From NCBI RefSeq assembly GCF_963678635.1, contig NC_087066.1, forward strand, positions 32,927,301 through 32,991,300: a stretch of 64,000 nt of DNA, in the 5' to 3' direction. This document shows positions 42,235 to 53,412 of this stretch, piece by piece (the first letter of the stretch is position 1; every line of letters begins with the position of its first letter). The position numbers were made by a program, and so were the translations under genes. This DNA is from Symsagittifera roscoffensis (Eukaryota > Xenacoelomorpha > Acoela > Convolutidae). Under the pieces are notes generated by a model. That model was not told the DNA's origin. It saw nothing but the letters and a program-made list of their open reading frames with translations, and did no database searches.

Positions 42235-42465
42235 GAATTCTACAAATTTCTGATTTTTGTGATGTCCAATTTTCTGAAGGGCAGTACCCAATTCATCATT
42301 GTGCCTGGAGTCTCAATGATGACGTGGTTTGACACCACAACCCCTCGGGAGACCCTTTCTCCTTTGACAGCGTATCGCATGGTGGACTGGTTCATGTATT
42401 TAGCCATGGTTTCCACCACTTCGCCTGTCTGCCACGCCAGCTCATAATTAGGACTCGAAAGGATT
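42235..42465 (-). pseudogene. DDX19/Dbp5 exon with motifs Ia-Ib, inverted copy 3 only
   Basis: After a CACTCAG acceptor the minus strand reads AILSSPNYELAWQTGEVVET, then MAKYMNQSTMRYAVKGERVS and HVIIETPGTMMNWV. This is the DDX19 stretch SPTxELAxQ (motif Ia) through TPGT (motif Ib), open over about 70 codons. The two direct copies lack this exon; their sequence jumps across it. It proves that genomic DDX19 sequence with introns was taken, not just one exon. Confidence 0.85.
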
Positions 42466-42789
42466 GCCTGAGTGTGTTTAAGAAAACCAGTGATCTCAAA
42501 CGAGGAATTAACTCGACTAATACTAAGAGAGCGAAACCAGTAAAAACTAGTTTCTTTGTATATTTTCGATGAGAGAAACAGCCTACAAAAACTTATATAT
42601 ATTGGGGCTTGTCTTAATTGATATTTTCAACAAAAAATGATCAGGAAATACCCCTTTTAAACTTAAATCTTAAACCAAAATGCTGCGTAAACTGGAATAA
42701 ATATTTTGAACGACTAACGAACGAACAAAGGGTCACAATTAAAAAGGGAACCGGCTATTCATAAGAAATAGAAAATCATTCCTTTCATC

Positions 42790-43725
42790 AACGTTTATTC
42801 TTGACAAAGTAGCCAGCACAAAAGCCGCAGTTTTGCCTGTTCCCTACTGGTTCTGTGCAATCATGTGGTTTGGTGGCTCAGACACCAAAAAAGCGAGAGC
42901 CTTGCTTTGAATAGCCGATGGACGAACGAACTTCATATCTTGAAGCGCTTTCACAATTTCATGCTTGAGGTTTAATTCTTGGACTTGACCGAGGAAGGGG
43001 TTGCTCTATTCCTTTCTCTGGTCAGTAACTGTGACATTGTTTTCATCCACCCACTTGAGTACCGAAGAGACTAATTTAGCTATCAGGAAAATGTCTGTCT
43101 TGTTGCGCTTTTTCCAATTTTCATGCTTGACGTTTAATTCTTGGAATGATAAAACTTGATCGAAGAGGGGGTTGCTCTTATCCTTTCTCTGGTCAGTAAC
43201 TGTCACATTGTTTTCATCCAACCACTTGAGTCGCAAAGAGACTAATTTAGCTATCAGGAAAATGTCTGTCTTGTTGCGCTTTTTCACATTTTCATGCTTG
43301 AGGTTTAATTCTTGGAAAGAAAGAACTTGACCGAAGAGGGGGTTGCTCTAATCCTTTCTCTGGTCAATAACTGTGACATTGTTTACATCCACCCACTTGA
43401 GTACCGAAGAGACTAATTTAGCTATCAGGAAAATGTCTGTCTTGTTGCGCTTTTTCCAATTTTCATGCTTGACGTTTAATTCTTGGAATGATAAAACTTG
43501 ATCGAAGAGGGGGTTGCTCTTATCCTTTCTCTGGTCAGTAACTGTCACATTGTTTTCATCCAACCACTTGAGTCGCAAAGAGACTAATTTAGCTAACAGG
43601 GGATTTTCTGTCTTGCTTTCTACGTCGTCATTTGGATCAAAACTACTCGAGTTGTTGTCACTGTTTGCAAATGATTGGAATCCGTTTGACGAATTGTTAT
43701 TGCTACTGAAGGCTTCCCTAAGCAA
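42790..43725 (-). pseudogene. DDX19/Dbp5 fragment with 171-bp repeats, inverted copy 3
   Basis: From the Asn/Ser-rich N-terminus (SSNGFQSFANSDNNSSSFDP, about 43700) come four 171-bp units with marks at about 43605, 43434, 43263 and 43092. The Q motif region (RPSAIQSKALA) and motif I region end near 42830. Two units in a row are open (KDKSNPLFDQVLSF). Upstream neighbour of the motif Ia exon. Confidence 0.85.
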
Positions 43726-43871
43726 ATATATATAAAAAACACTTTAAAATCGAAAATTATTTTTTTTAACAAATACTGGCGAGAACACGACAAAAAACAG
43801 CTCTAGAGATCTAAAAAGTGCAATAGTGCAATAAGAAAAAGTAAAAATAAGCCTTTAATTAGTAAAAATTG

Positions 43872-43945
43872 CACGACCTCTCGGGTTCGACCAAACGACC
43901 TAGAAATAACAAATCTCACTTACTAACCTCTCAGCCATGGACGCT
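43872..43945 (-). pseudogene. tRNA-Ser-like pseudogene or SINE head, inverted copy
   Basis: The minus strand keeps TGGCTGAGAGGTTAG (A box) and GGTCGAACCCGAGAGG (B-box-like, one base short of GGTTCGAACCC). Same place as copy 1: between the polymerase remnant and DDX19. Confidence 0.4.
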
Positions 43946-44159
43946 TAGCTTCAACGATCACGAACACTAGCCACATGTGAAGCAGAGAACATATGTTATG
44001 AAATTTCCAATGCTACAGCTCGTGATTATCGCAGAAAGCACAAAAGTGAACACATTTAATGAAAATTGTTATTTGCGAGTTAGGTTAGAAGAAAGTGAAG
44101 GCTCGTACTAAAACACTAGCTGTTTGCTAGAGTAAAGAGTGTAGCGAACAGAAAACTTA

Positions 44160-45213
44160 TAAGCTTGAAAAAAAACGGAATATTTCGAGAAAAAGAACAT
44201 AAGATACAAAGGGACTTAAAAAAGTTGAATCAACTTAAGAAAAAACTTACATCCTACATTGAACAATTACCAGTGGTAGTATAATGGTGGATCTTATGAT
44301 TTGAGTGTAATTCGAAAGTTTTTTTTTTCAAATATTTACTTGGACTTGACGAACTTTCATTCTTTTATGTAATCAAAAAGAATAATCGATTCCTGTCATT
44401 AGCCTTACCGACACTTCATTTCATTGACAGCAGTCAGTTTTTAGCAGCAGGTACTTCATTAGACCAATTTCTCAAAGCTTAAGGTGTAACAGCAAACAAT
44501 TTTTCCCCCTATGGGTACTTGGTGTCTTTTGATAAACTTTCTGTAATCACTTTTTCTCCTTATTCGAATTTTTTTTCCTATTTTCGCATGGAAACACTCT
44601 AGAATCTGAATTTAAAAAAATTGTGGGTAAAGGTGGTGAGCCTACAAACCCAAAAAGACCAAACACAGGTGGGGAAAACTACGAGCTAATCGAACAAGTA
44701 TGGAACAATGAGAACTTTGAAACCATGAGAGACTTTTTGAAATACACAACTGTCTTGACGTTCAACCTCTACATGATGCTGTTAAAAATTTGATTCATTT
44801 CTATAAACATGAAAAATTGATCTATAAACATGAATAATTTTTTCATATGTGGAGACGAGAACAAATTGGTGAAATCAATAGTTGGTTATGACGCTAATGC
44901 ATTATATCAGTATGCAATTGGTGGAAATATACATAGTGGTCCCTATATAGTATACAAACCCAATTCAGGTAATCGACTTCAGCCGCATAGACATTCTCTC
45001 CAAATAGCTGAGAGAGATCTTGTCTATTTTTCTTCTAAAGAACCTTATATTAACAGTCCATCGTGTGTGGTCACATCTGGGTTTTCTTACTCGCACACTA
45101 AGATAGGAAAATTCTTTCCCAACGCCTACTGTAAACCATGTCGCATAGTGTGGGAGTTTATGGGTTTCTATCACCATGCTCACAGTTGCCTACTTAATGA
45201 GGTAGTTAACTGA
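44160..45213 (+). pseudogene. Polymerase B exonuclease-palm remnant, inverted copy 3
   Basis: VIKKNNRFLSLALPTLHFID, then SSQFLAAGTSLDQFLKA, then a MRDFLKYxT segment. After a shift comes an open 127-codon part with SIVGYDANALYQYAIGG (motif A, DxxxLY kept) and CRIVWEFMGFYHHAHSC, equivalent to the YEFHGCxxHG endonuclease-like motif that follows motif A in this polymerase lineage. Stops upstream mark it as a remnant. Confidence 0.75.
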
Positions 45214-45559
45214 CAAATTAATAAATCTGAATAGTTATAAATAATTTTTTTTTTAATTCAATGAAGGAAAATATTTTTTTTGTTTTATTTTTCAGCCAGA
45301 CTTAATTCACAACAAAACCCCGGAACAAATTCGACAATAATAAAAACAAAAACAACGAAAGTCTTTCATTGAATCTCAAGGTAGTTTTAAATTGCAATTA
45401 CGTTATTGTTAGTAAAATGCCAACTCTCAATTTTTAAACAAAAAAATTTTAAAACCAAAATGGGTACTTTTTGATGAAACTTGAGATAATGTTAATGATT
45501 ATCTTGTTCTGATTAATTTTCTGTAGACAAGGTAAACTGTCATTGAGAAATGGGAATGT

Positions 45560-45836
45560 GAATGGTCATTCGAAAAGGAGTATAGGAATGATGTGCTATT
45601 GATGTGCCCGAGAATTGAATATGACAAAATCAACGCTTTCAAAAGGTCATTTTCTTCAGGTGACCGAAGAAGGGGTTGCTCTCATCCTTTCTCTGGTCAG
45701 TAACTGTCACATGGTTTTCATCCACCCACTTGAGCCCCGAAAAGACGAATTTAGCTATCAGGAAAATGTTTGTCTTGTTGCGCTTTTTCACAATTTCATG
45801 CTTGAGGTTTAATTCTTGGAATGAAAGAACTTGACC
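45560..45836. pseudogene. Polymerase/DDX19-repeat junction running into gap
   Basis: Polymerase remnant sequence (plus; MCPRIEYDKINAFKRSFSS-like) changes at about 45660 to a 171-bp DDX19 unit on the minus strand, which ends at the N gap. The array is therefore cut by the assembly gap. Confidence 0.7.
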
Positions 45837-46036
45837 NNNNNNNNNNNNNNNNNNNNNNNNNNNNNNNNNNNNNNNNNNNNNNNNNNNNNNNNNNNNNNNN
45901 NNNNNNNNNNNNNNNNNNNNNNNNNNNNNNNNNNNNNNNNNNNNNNNNNNNNNNNNNNNNNNNNNNNNNNNNNNNNNNNNNNNNNNNNNNNNNNNNNNNN
46001 NNNNNNNNNNNNNNNNNNNNNNNNNNNNNNNNNNNN
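45837..46036. other. Assembly gap, 200 N
   Basis: Exactly 200 N. This looks like a placeholder length, so the true distance is unknown. It falls inside a DDX19-derived tandem array, which is a likely reason assembly stopped here. Confidence 1.
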
Positions 46037-47930
46037 GTTACCAATTGTCATCCTGCCATAATAATTATATAGAAACTGAACAAGAGCTTTAAATTGTGTG
46101 TTTTTTAAATTTATTGAAGAATGCGGGGTGCTTGTCAAGCTACTCCGAACAGAGGGTGACCAGGGAGGAAAATGAAAATGAAAAAAGGGAGTAAGAAGGT
46201 ATAAGGTGGTGGGGGGCGCTTTGAGTTTGGAATGGCGTTGTGAGAAATGTAGATGCGGATGTCGAATGCTGAGTGAGTTTACACTGGGAAGAAGGTGCGC
46301 ATTTGGTTTTTTATTTTGTGAAAAGTTGCAAAAAGTAGAGTAAACGTTTCAAAATCTAGAAAAATCTCAATTTTCATGGCATTTATTAACAAAAAATTTG
46401 AAATACCATTGAAAGCAAAACTGTATTATCAGCAATTATCAAGTTTTATAATGGGTTTCTGAATATTGAAACTAATCGAATATTGAAACTAAAAACAGGT
46501 CGAATTTCTAGTGCGCGTAAGTCGCGCTACTCGTTTTCTTGCACTTGTTTCTGTGTAAAATTTATGTGTTTTCAAGCACTTTTCTACCAAAATTTTTTCA
46601 ATGCGAATTAAGGTTCCGTCGGAACTTTATGGTTTTTGTCCTTAGATACGAGCAGTTTGTTTCAGTAATACTTAGGCGATCGACAAAAGAGATGTGAGAA
46701 GTTTGTTAACCTTCCAATCAAAATTTTTTCAAAAGTTCTGAGTGCATAAAGTTTCCAGCTCAGCCTTGCTCTGGACTGAGTTATGCACGCTAAGAAAATT
46801 TCATCGATGCTGCAGAAATCAGAACGCAATTGGTTATTGAGTGGGGAAACATTCCGCACTACAAAACTAATCCAACCATAATGAATTGAAGCAAGCTAAT
46901 TGATCTTTTTATTATTAAATTGAATCAATTTAAATCGTTTTAAGGGAAAAGAATGTCATCTTTGTCCTAATTTTGAAAAATTTAAATTTTTTTTTAGATA
47001 TTTAACCGTTTTGGACAATATCAAACACTAAATTTGAAACAGCGAGCGTTTAACATTTAAAGCATTGCCCTGATTTTTGAGCAGTCTATCAAAAAAGTTC
47101 GTGAGGCGGTATTTCGTAACGGGTGACAACTCGTGACAGACGACAATTCGTAACAAGCGACAATTCGTAACAGTAGAATAAGCGCGGAACACTGATTCAC
47201 GTGCAGTATTCCTATCGTGTCGAATGTGCGCGCAGCGGAGCAAGCTTATTGTGATTGCCAGTGCCTTGTTACAAATTATGGCTTGTTACGAATTGTCGCC
47301 TGTTACAAATTGATGAGTGTTACGAATTGTCACCATAACATAATATTTGTATGGAAACTGAACTAGAGCTTTAAAAAGTGTTTTTTTTTAAACTTTATTG
47401 AATAATGTTTGTCATGCTATTCCGAACAGAAAAAAAAGGAATAAAGAAGTTATGGGGTGGTTGGGGGGGGGGGTGTTTTGAGTTTGGAAAGGGATTGTGG
47501 GAAATGTAGATCCGGATGTCGAATGCTGGGTGATCTACAAAAAAAAATCAGAATTTTCATGGATTTTATAAACAAAAATTTATAGAACTCACTGAAAACA
47601 AAACTGTTTAATCAACGATTGTTATGGATTATAATGTATTTCTGAATACTGAAAAAATTGATCGAAAACCCCTAAAAGTTCTTTCTTTTGGTTAAACGTG
47701 TCATACAACTTGATATTAAGGTTAAAATTTTTGCTTAAATCTTCTATTAATTTTGATTACACTACCCATGATTGATGTACCTATAAACTAATTATACCCA
47801 TGAAAATCTAGTGCGGGAAGTTCGTGCTACTAAACTTTTTTGCACTATATTTTGTATAAAGTTTATGCGTTTTCAAGCATTTTTCTACCAAAATTTTTTC
47901 AATGCCAATTAAGGGTCTGTTTGAACATTT
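46037..47930 (+). repeat. Two diverged direct copies of a ~600-bp repeat around a MITE-like insert
   Basis: 46050-46650 and 47335-47930 share GGAAACTGAAC(A/T)AGAGCTTTAAA, then CTATTCCGAACAG, then GAGTTTGGAA and AATGTAGAT-CGGATGTCGAATGCTG. Near the end they share AAGC(A)(T/C)TTTTCTACCAAAATTTTTTCAATG. The first copy ends with TCGGAAC and ATACGAGCAG, as the Helentron-like family does. No genes; short frames here are not supported. Confidence 0.6.
47118..47332. repeat. MITE-like foldback with iterated 17-18-bp motif
   Basis: The left part GGTGACAACTCGTGACAG, then CGACAATTCGTAACAAG and CGACAATTCGTAACAG, is answered on the right by CTTGTTACGAATTGTCG, CCTGTTACAAATTG and GTGTTACGAATTGTCACC. The terminal arms are thus made of an iterated motif, as in subterminal transposase-binding repeats. 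Confidence 0.7.
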
Positions 47931-48436
47931 AGGGTACTAGAACTAACAACTTCCAATTTTTTGAAAGTACGCATGACTTATTGCATCAAATCAACACATA
48001 AATTATCGCTAGCAGATTTGGTGGGGGGCGGAGCATACGTCCCCTTCTCAGGGATTCGACCCCCTGCCGATCCAAAGCTCTCCTTTTGTACTATTGTAGA
48101 CATACATATTCGGCTGACTGGCTAAATTTTTTTCTAAAAGCGCCTTGGGCGCCAAAAAACACTATTTTTGAGGGGAGAACGTGCACCTAAAAACGCAAAT
48201 TTTTGGTCAAAATCTTCCAAAAAATGCCTAAAAACGCCTTTTTTGGCCTGTTTTTCCAATAATTTGCTTGCAGCGCAGAAAAATTGTTCAAAATAAGATC
48301 CTCATAGTGATTTGGTAGAACTCAGAAAAACAAATTGGCTGATCTAAAAAATAAAAAAAGATCGCTTAAAATTCTGCCATTCCCCCCCTCGAGAAAATCT
48401 TAGATCCGACCCTGACCGCTATATTGAGAATGGTTT

Positions 48437-48802
48437 ATTGACAACAAAAACAACGAAAATCCATTTTTTAAAATTTAAATTTACTCAGGATGCGGGTTAC
48501 TTTTTAAAACTGAAATTGAATTATATTTTCAAATTTTGATGTGCTTTGATTCGTTTTGCATGCAAAATGTACCTCAAAACCAGTTTAAATTGAGTCGGAA
48601 CTTTGGTTTCAGTCAGACAGTGTACAGCCAACAAATTAAAGTTCCGGCTAAATTTAAATTGGCGTTGAGGTACATTTTGGATACAAAACGAATCGAAGCG
48701 CATCACTATTTGAAAATCGAATTCAATTTCAGATGTAAAAAATAACCCGCAACCTAAGTAAATTTTAAAAAAAATGGACTTTCGTTGTTTTCGTTGTCAA
48801 TA
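48437..48802. repeat. Foldback element with ~135-bp arms
   Basis: The left arm (ACAACAAAAACAACGAAAATCC onward, with GATTCGTTTTGCATGCAAAATGTACC) pairs with the right arm (GGTACATTTTGGATACAAAACGAATC, ending GGACTTTCGTTGTTTTCGTTGTC). The centre has a second inverted pair, AGTCGGAACTTT and AAAGTTCCGGCT. The GGTTTCAGTCAGACAGTGTACAGCCAACAAATTAA segment recurs at 48885. Two overlapping short frames in it are artefacts. Confidence 0.75.
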
Positions 48803-49242
48803 AAACATTGTAAATATAGCAGTCAAGGGCGGATCTAGGATTTTCTTGAGGGGGAGGGGGGCTGGGGAGGGAATATCGCTTTTAGTCAGACAGTATACAG
48901 CCAACAAATTAATATGCGCGGAAGAAAATAAAACCCTCTTGTGTTAAAACCTTCTTTTCATTTGTTTGCCCTAGTTTCCCAGCTCCGAATATAATTCAGC
49001 ATAGCAACTCATGCGTTCCCTGGTAGCGACAGATAACAGGTTCCACCATAGCTTGCAATTTGTGATCCATTGGTTAAGGGGAATAAACTCTGGAACATTT
49101 TAACAATGGTTATATTTGGGAAATGTGAAAGTTGATTTTGGAAACTTCCAATAAACAAACTACTGCTTTGTTGTTTTACTCTCTTGGGTTGATCGAAGAT
49201 AAATTGAATGAACTCTGCAACTTGAACCATTTAAGCTGTAAA
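48803..49242. other. Upstream region of F-box gene
   Basis: A dispersed repeat piece lies at 48830-48920 (GGCGGATCTAGGATTTTCTTGAGG). The rest probably holds the F-box gene promoter and 5' UTR. An upstream in-frame ATG at 49132 would add 37 residues to the F-box protein. Confidence 0.4.
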
Positions 49243-49368
49243 ATGGAGCTTCAAACCATTCTCAGTGAAAACATTTTAGATCTACCTTTTGAACTGATCA
49301 TTAAAGTTGTAAGGAAATTGCATCTGAGTGATTTAATCAACATGTCTTTTGTCTGTCGGAAGCTAAAT
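49243..49368 (+). CDS. F-box protein, exon 1
   Basis: 42 residues, MELQTILSENILDLPFELII through VCRKLN, are the first two thirds of an F-box (LxxLPxEL, then LxxxDLxxxSxVCR), which recruits SKP1 in SCF ubiquitin ligases. The exon ends in phase 0 at GTGAGT. A possible upstream ATG (49132) in the same frame has no conserved features, so the start just before the domain is preferred. Host gene. The second exon at 50851 supplies the missing F-box end. Confidence 0.8.
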
Positions 49369-50850
49369 GTGAGTAGATCTATTTGTAGTATATCTCTAAA
49401 CATCAAAGACCCGGGTTGCTCCCCAGTCATACAATTTTATATAGGCAAAATTACTGATGATAATATAATATAACGTAGGTTATTTGTTTAGTTTAAAAAA
49501 ATTTAGCTAATTGAAATAACATTGTAGCGTATCTAGTTTTTTTTTTATATTAGGTTACCAAGTATAGCCTTTAGATTTGTTCTTCGTTTGTGGCAAAAAT
49601 CAACCTTTTAGCTTCTATGAGTACAAGTATTTTTTACGTTAACTATTTCTAACGGCCGGATGCCTTAGCTATTAAAATTGTAAACTGTAAAATTCAAAAA
49701 CTTTTTGTAAAGCCTTTACGAAGATGTATTTCAGTGAAAACCTTACGACGAACTGAAAAAAAAAAACAAATGAATTTTATTGAAACTATGATAAAATGTG
49801 AAAGTTCAGTTTGCAAAAATAACCTTAGCGATTAAGCAAACCACAATTTTTTTGCTTAAAAAGACGGATTGTTTTTGCTATTTTTATACAATTAATCTAG
49901 CAGTTTTTGAAAGATTTTTTGTTTAGAAAAAAAAATTATTTTGTGAAAAAAACAAGCATTTTTTCATATATGGAAACTGTGGGACAAGCATTTTTTCATA
50001 AACCAAAAAATTGATTTAAAGATCATTATTTTTATAATTATAAATTTCAAATCATCAGACATTGATAAAGGCATATATAAACATACCATTTAATAGAAAT
50101 AGGAGTTTTCAACTTGTTTGAAAAAAATTATCCATAGAAACGGAAAAAAAATTCAAGTTTTGTGTATCCAGGACTACGTTATGCAGACAAAAAATCAAAA
50201 TTTGCATGCAAAATTTCTCTTTTGGAAAATGTTTTTTTTTTGAGAACAAAACTCGATTTACGGTTGAAAAAAAAGCAAAAAAATTTTGGGTAATTTCAAT
50301 ATTACTTGGATAATTTTTTGTTTTCGCCATCCAAAAAAACGCTAGTCATACAATTTTCATATATGGAAATTGTATGATAATCATTTTTTTTCAAAATAAA
50401 GGAAATAAAGAAAGTTTTTTTTCCATCCCAGACTGTTTTATTTGGTTCAAATAGCCACAGAAACTAGTTCGAATCTAATTTGAATATTTTTTTTTGAATT
50501 TGTATGAAAATTGTATGACTAGCATTTTCCCATTCATTTGATCTATGGAATTGAACGATAAGCATTTTCAATGGAATTGTAAGATATCAACGAATTGATG
50601 AATAAAGATCAAGGTACTTTTCGCTTTAATCCGTATTCCGCAGTCAAACTGATCTTGCGCGGTTCAATGGCTAGAGGAGATTTTTTAAACGCCACTTCTA
50701 AGAACTTTGCTATGAAAACAGATGATAAATTTACTCAAAAGAGGTAATAAATTTTGGTAAACCGTCCGACCCTGAAAAAGAATGAAAATTATTGTTTCAT
50801 TACAAAATGAGCAGATTGCTAGTTAACTGTGAATGCTGCTGCAAATTTAG
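49369..50850 (+). other. F-box gene intron 1
   Basis: AT-rich, with homopolymer runs and repeated CATTTTTTCATATATGGAAA(C/T)TGT motifs (49955, 49985, 50355). At about 50610-50745 is a short open stretch (GTFRFNPYSAVKLILRG) ending at a GTAATA donor-like site. It may be an exon of this or another gene, but it is unassigned. Confidence 0.6.
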
Positions 50851-51369
50851 AGGTTGATAAAAGAGGAAAACTTGTTGTGGAAGAATTTGGTAACTGGGTT
50901 CGTTTCTAAACAAGTGCTGCAATCACTGACGCTACACGATGATCTGAGGCACTTACGCCAACCAACATACTTCTGGAAGAGAGTGTTACAGCTGAATTGC
51001 TTGATAAAGCTACCCGCGAAAGTGTGCAAAGTTTGCTCCCCGATAGATGAACTTGGCCAATTATTTTTGATTAACCTCATACCTCTGGCTAATGTCGACA
51101 TCGGCTGTGTATGTGGAATACCTTTTTCAATTGAGCTTCAGCAGACGGGAGATGAGAGAACCATCTTTTTCCACACACTGAACTTTATTTGCGGGTTCAA
51201 ACTATTCGGATTGGCTAACTTAGTCAGGTTCAACCACTGCTTTATGTCGGAGCTTCCAATTATTGACAATAGAACAGATTTGATTACGATTGTGCTTCCT
51301 TATTTCCAGTACAAAACACAGATACTTCACATCTCCTGGCAAGACTTCAATTCGGTTGAACCATTGCAG
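50851..51369 (+). CDS. F-box protein, exon 2
   Basis: After a TTTAG acceptor, phase 0 matches exon 1. RLIKEENLLWKNLV completes the F-box (xLWxxL). The following 155 residues include LHDDLRHLRQPTYFWKRVLQ and LLFLINLIPLANVDIGCVC-like hydrophobic strands, with no leucine-rich or WD repeats that I recognise. The exon ends at a GTGCGT donor in phase 0, so the gene continues beyond, but the next exon is not identified. The substrate-binding part is thus unknown. Confidence 0.72.
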
Positions 51370-51757
51370 GTGCGTACCCGGGTTGACCAAAGGTCGCTAT
51401 CTTAGAACTTTTCTTATAAGAATCATACAACTTCTAACAAAATTAGGCTCTAAGAATGTTACAAGAAAGAGACTTTTTCGTATCAGAAGGTTGTACGAGA
51501 GGACGCCTTCCTATAAAAGTTTATACATTTTTTTCGTTCATATTTTCAAGCTTTTTTTATAACAAGATTGAAAGTTTTCCACTGTCGCAGAGTACAATAA
51601 CGTAAACTCATAGGCCAAAAATTTTGTTTTGCTATATGAGTTTACAATTCAAAATCTTTTTTATTTTCGGGAAGAAACTGCTAGTTTAGAACTTTTCTTA
51701 CGAGAAACCTTCTTGAAATTTTCAAGAAAGTTTATAAAAAATTCTAAGACGGGGAAA
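51370..51757 (+). other. Region after F-box exon 2
   Basis: No exon recognised. A pair of similar segments (TAGAACTTTTCTTA at 51402 and 51686) suggests a local duplication. Confidence 0.35.
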
Positions 51758-52787
51758 AACTTTGTAAGATGGTCAGCTCCAAAAATTCTCAGAAGAAGGT
51801 GTTTTGTCATAATGTTTTTTGCAGATGCCAAGGTCTAATATAACAATAGTAACGAGAATAGTAACGAGTAGCGGATTTGAGTGTCGGGGGAGTCTCGAAA
51901 TTTGTTCCCCTGGCCACTCAAAAGACAATAACGAGATCTGTTTTTGGTTGAGCTAAACCTAGACTTTTTGCAAAGGTGCTATCGAGTGTGCCGCAAAATA
52001 GTCACTTTCTGGTCAAAACCTTCTAAAAGTGCCCCAAGCCCAATTTTTTGCCTGTTTTTAGGTCTATGTTTGCTGTTTTGGTTGAATTCGAAAATTAAAC
52101 TAATTTCAGGCGCGGATCTAGGAATTTCTCGAGGAGGGGGGGGGGGGGTGGGGGTCGTGGATTTTCAAAAAAACTTCAAGTTTTGTCGACCTTTTTTTAG
52201 GTCGACCGAATTGATTTTCTGAGCTCTCCCAAACCACTATAAAGACTCTAGTTTGACGAAATTTTCTGAGCCGCAGGCAAATTTTTGAAAAAAGGCCAAA
52301 AAAGGCGTTTTTAGGCACATTTTTCAAACTTTCGACCGAAAAAGCGCGTTTTTCCGGCGCGCGCTCTTCCCTCAAAATTAGGATAGATTGGCGCCGAAGA
52401 CGCCTTTAGAAAAAATTTATGTTCAGTCAGCCAAGGCATTTTTTTATATGGTTTTCAACCCGGATGTGCTAAATTCGGGACATTTAGATTTAGTGCGCGA
52501 TGGATTTCGTTATGTCAAAGCAAAAGCTCATCTTGACTTGAGCAAAGCTATTTGAACTATGTAAGATTGCATGACGCTTGTTTTTTTTGTAAATTTTCGC
52601 CGTTTTTTCAAAAAACTATCATACGCTTTTCCCGGCATTAACGGGCAGTCAGAACCTTTAGGGCTTTGCCCTGAGACAAGCTGTCTTATTTTATTTTTGG
52701 TCTACTTTTAGGATAGTATGATAATTTCTTTCGTTTTAAATAGCGCGGGTTTGTGTTGCATACAGTTCATTTTAGGCTCAAAAATCA

Positions 52788-53412
52788 AGATTACAGCAAA
52801 GAAAGCTGTTTACTTGCGTTTCTAAAATTATTCAGAGAAAACAGATCATTCATAAAGCTCGATTGTATTGGTGCTCTATTTTGATCTGGGTTATTGATTA
52901 AAAAAATTGAGTAGACTCCATTCGCCCTTTTTTGTTAACCATGAATATGGTCGGAACGTGGTCCTTAGCAACCGGCTATTCTTAATTTTTGTAAAAACAG
53001 TAGTAATAAAACTTTTCCTATTGCTTCAATAATGCATTTTATTTAACTAACAGGCCCGGATCTATAGATGCAAAATATTAGTAGGTTGTTCTAATTTAGT
53101 AAATTTTTTTGTATATCTAGATCTGCACCTGTTAGTTAAATAAAATGCAATATTGAAGCAATAGGAAAAGTTTTATTTTCAGTTTTAAAAAAACTACTGT
53201 TTTTACAAAAAAAAATATGAATAGCCGGTTGCTAAGGACCGCGTTCCGACCATATTCATGGTTAACAAAAAAGGGCGAATGGAATCAACTCAATTTTTTT
53301 AATCAATGACCCAGATCAAAATAGAGCACCAACACAATCGAGCTTTATGAATAATCTGTTTTCACTGAATAATTTTAGAAATGCAAGTAAACAGCTTTCT
53401 TTGCTGTAATCT
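52788..53412. repeat. Foldback element, copy 1 (long inverted arms)
   Basis: The left arm AGATTACAGCAAAGAAAGCT onward pairs with the right arm ending AGCTTTCTTTGCTGTAATCT. Within the arms are GTTAACCATGAATATGGTC and its complement, and TATTGCTTCAATA with TATTGAAGCAATA. The loop near 53090 is CTATAGATGCAAAATATTAG and neighbours. The same structure is at 54508-55131. Confidence 0.8.

Larger units (their letters stand above)
27180..45836. mobile_element. Nest of decayed second-lineage Polinton copies with captured DDX19 fragment
   Basis: By eye, 27.18-28.92 kb repeats at 32.81-34.56 kb, and 28.93-32.8 kb repeats at 36.34-40.08 kb (direct). From about 40.1 to 45.8 kb the order is inverted. The gene order is the same wherever it can be read: polymerase B, then opposite-strand DDX19 fragment and protease, then penton-like and acidic genes on the polymerase strand. 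All frames are broken by stops and shifts. The polymerase is of a different lineage from the one at 7.9-12.7 kb. The nest runs into a 200-N gap. Confidence 0.75.

Noticed and set aside
45796-46138. Open frames made mainly of unknown residues
   Set aside because: They read through the 200-N gap and carry no information.
48521-48745. Overlapping similar frames on both strands
   Set aside because: The resemblance comes from the inverted repeat itself, which makes both strands encode related peptides.
50610-50745. Extra exon inside the F-box intron
   Set aside because: The open stretch is short, only weak splice sites are present and no family match is recognised; noted but not annotated.
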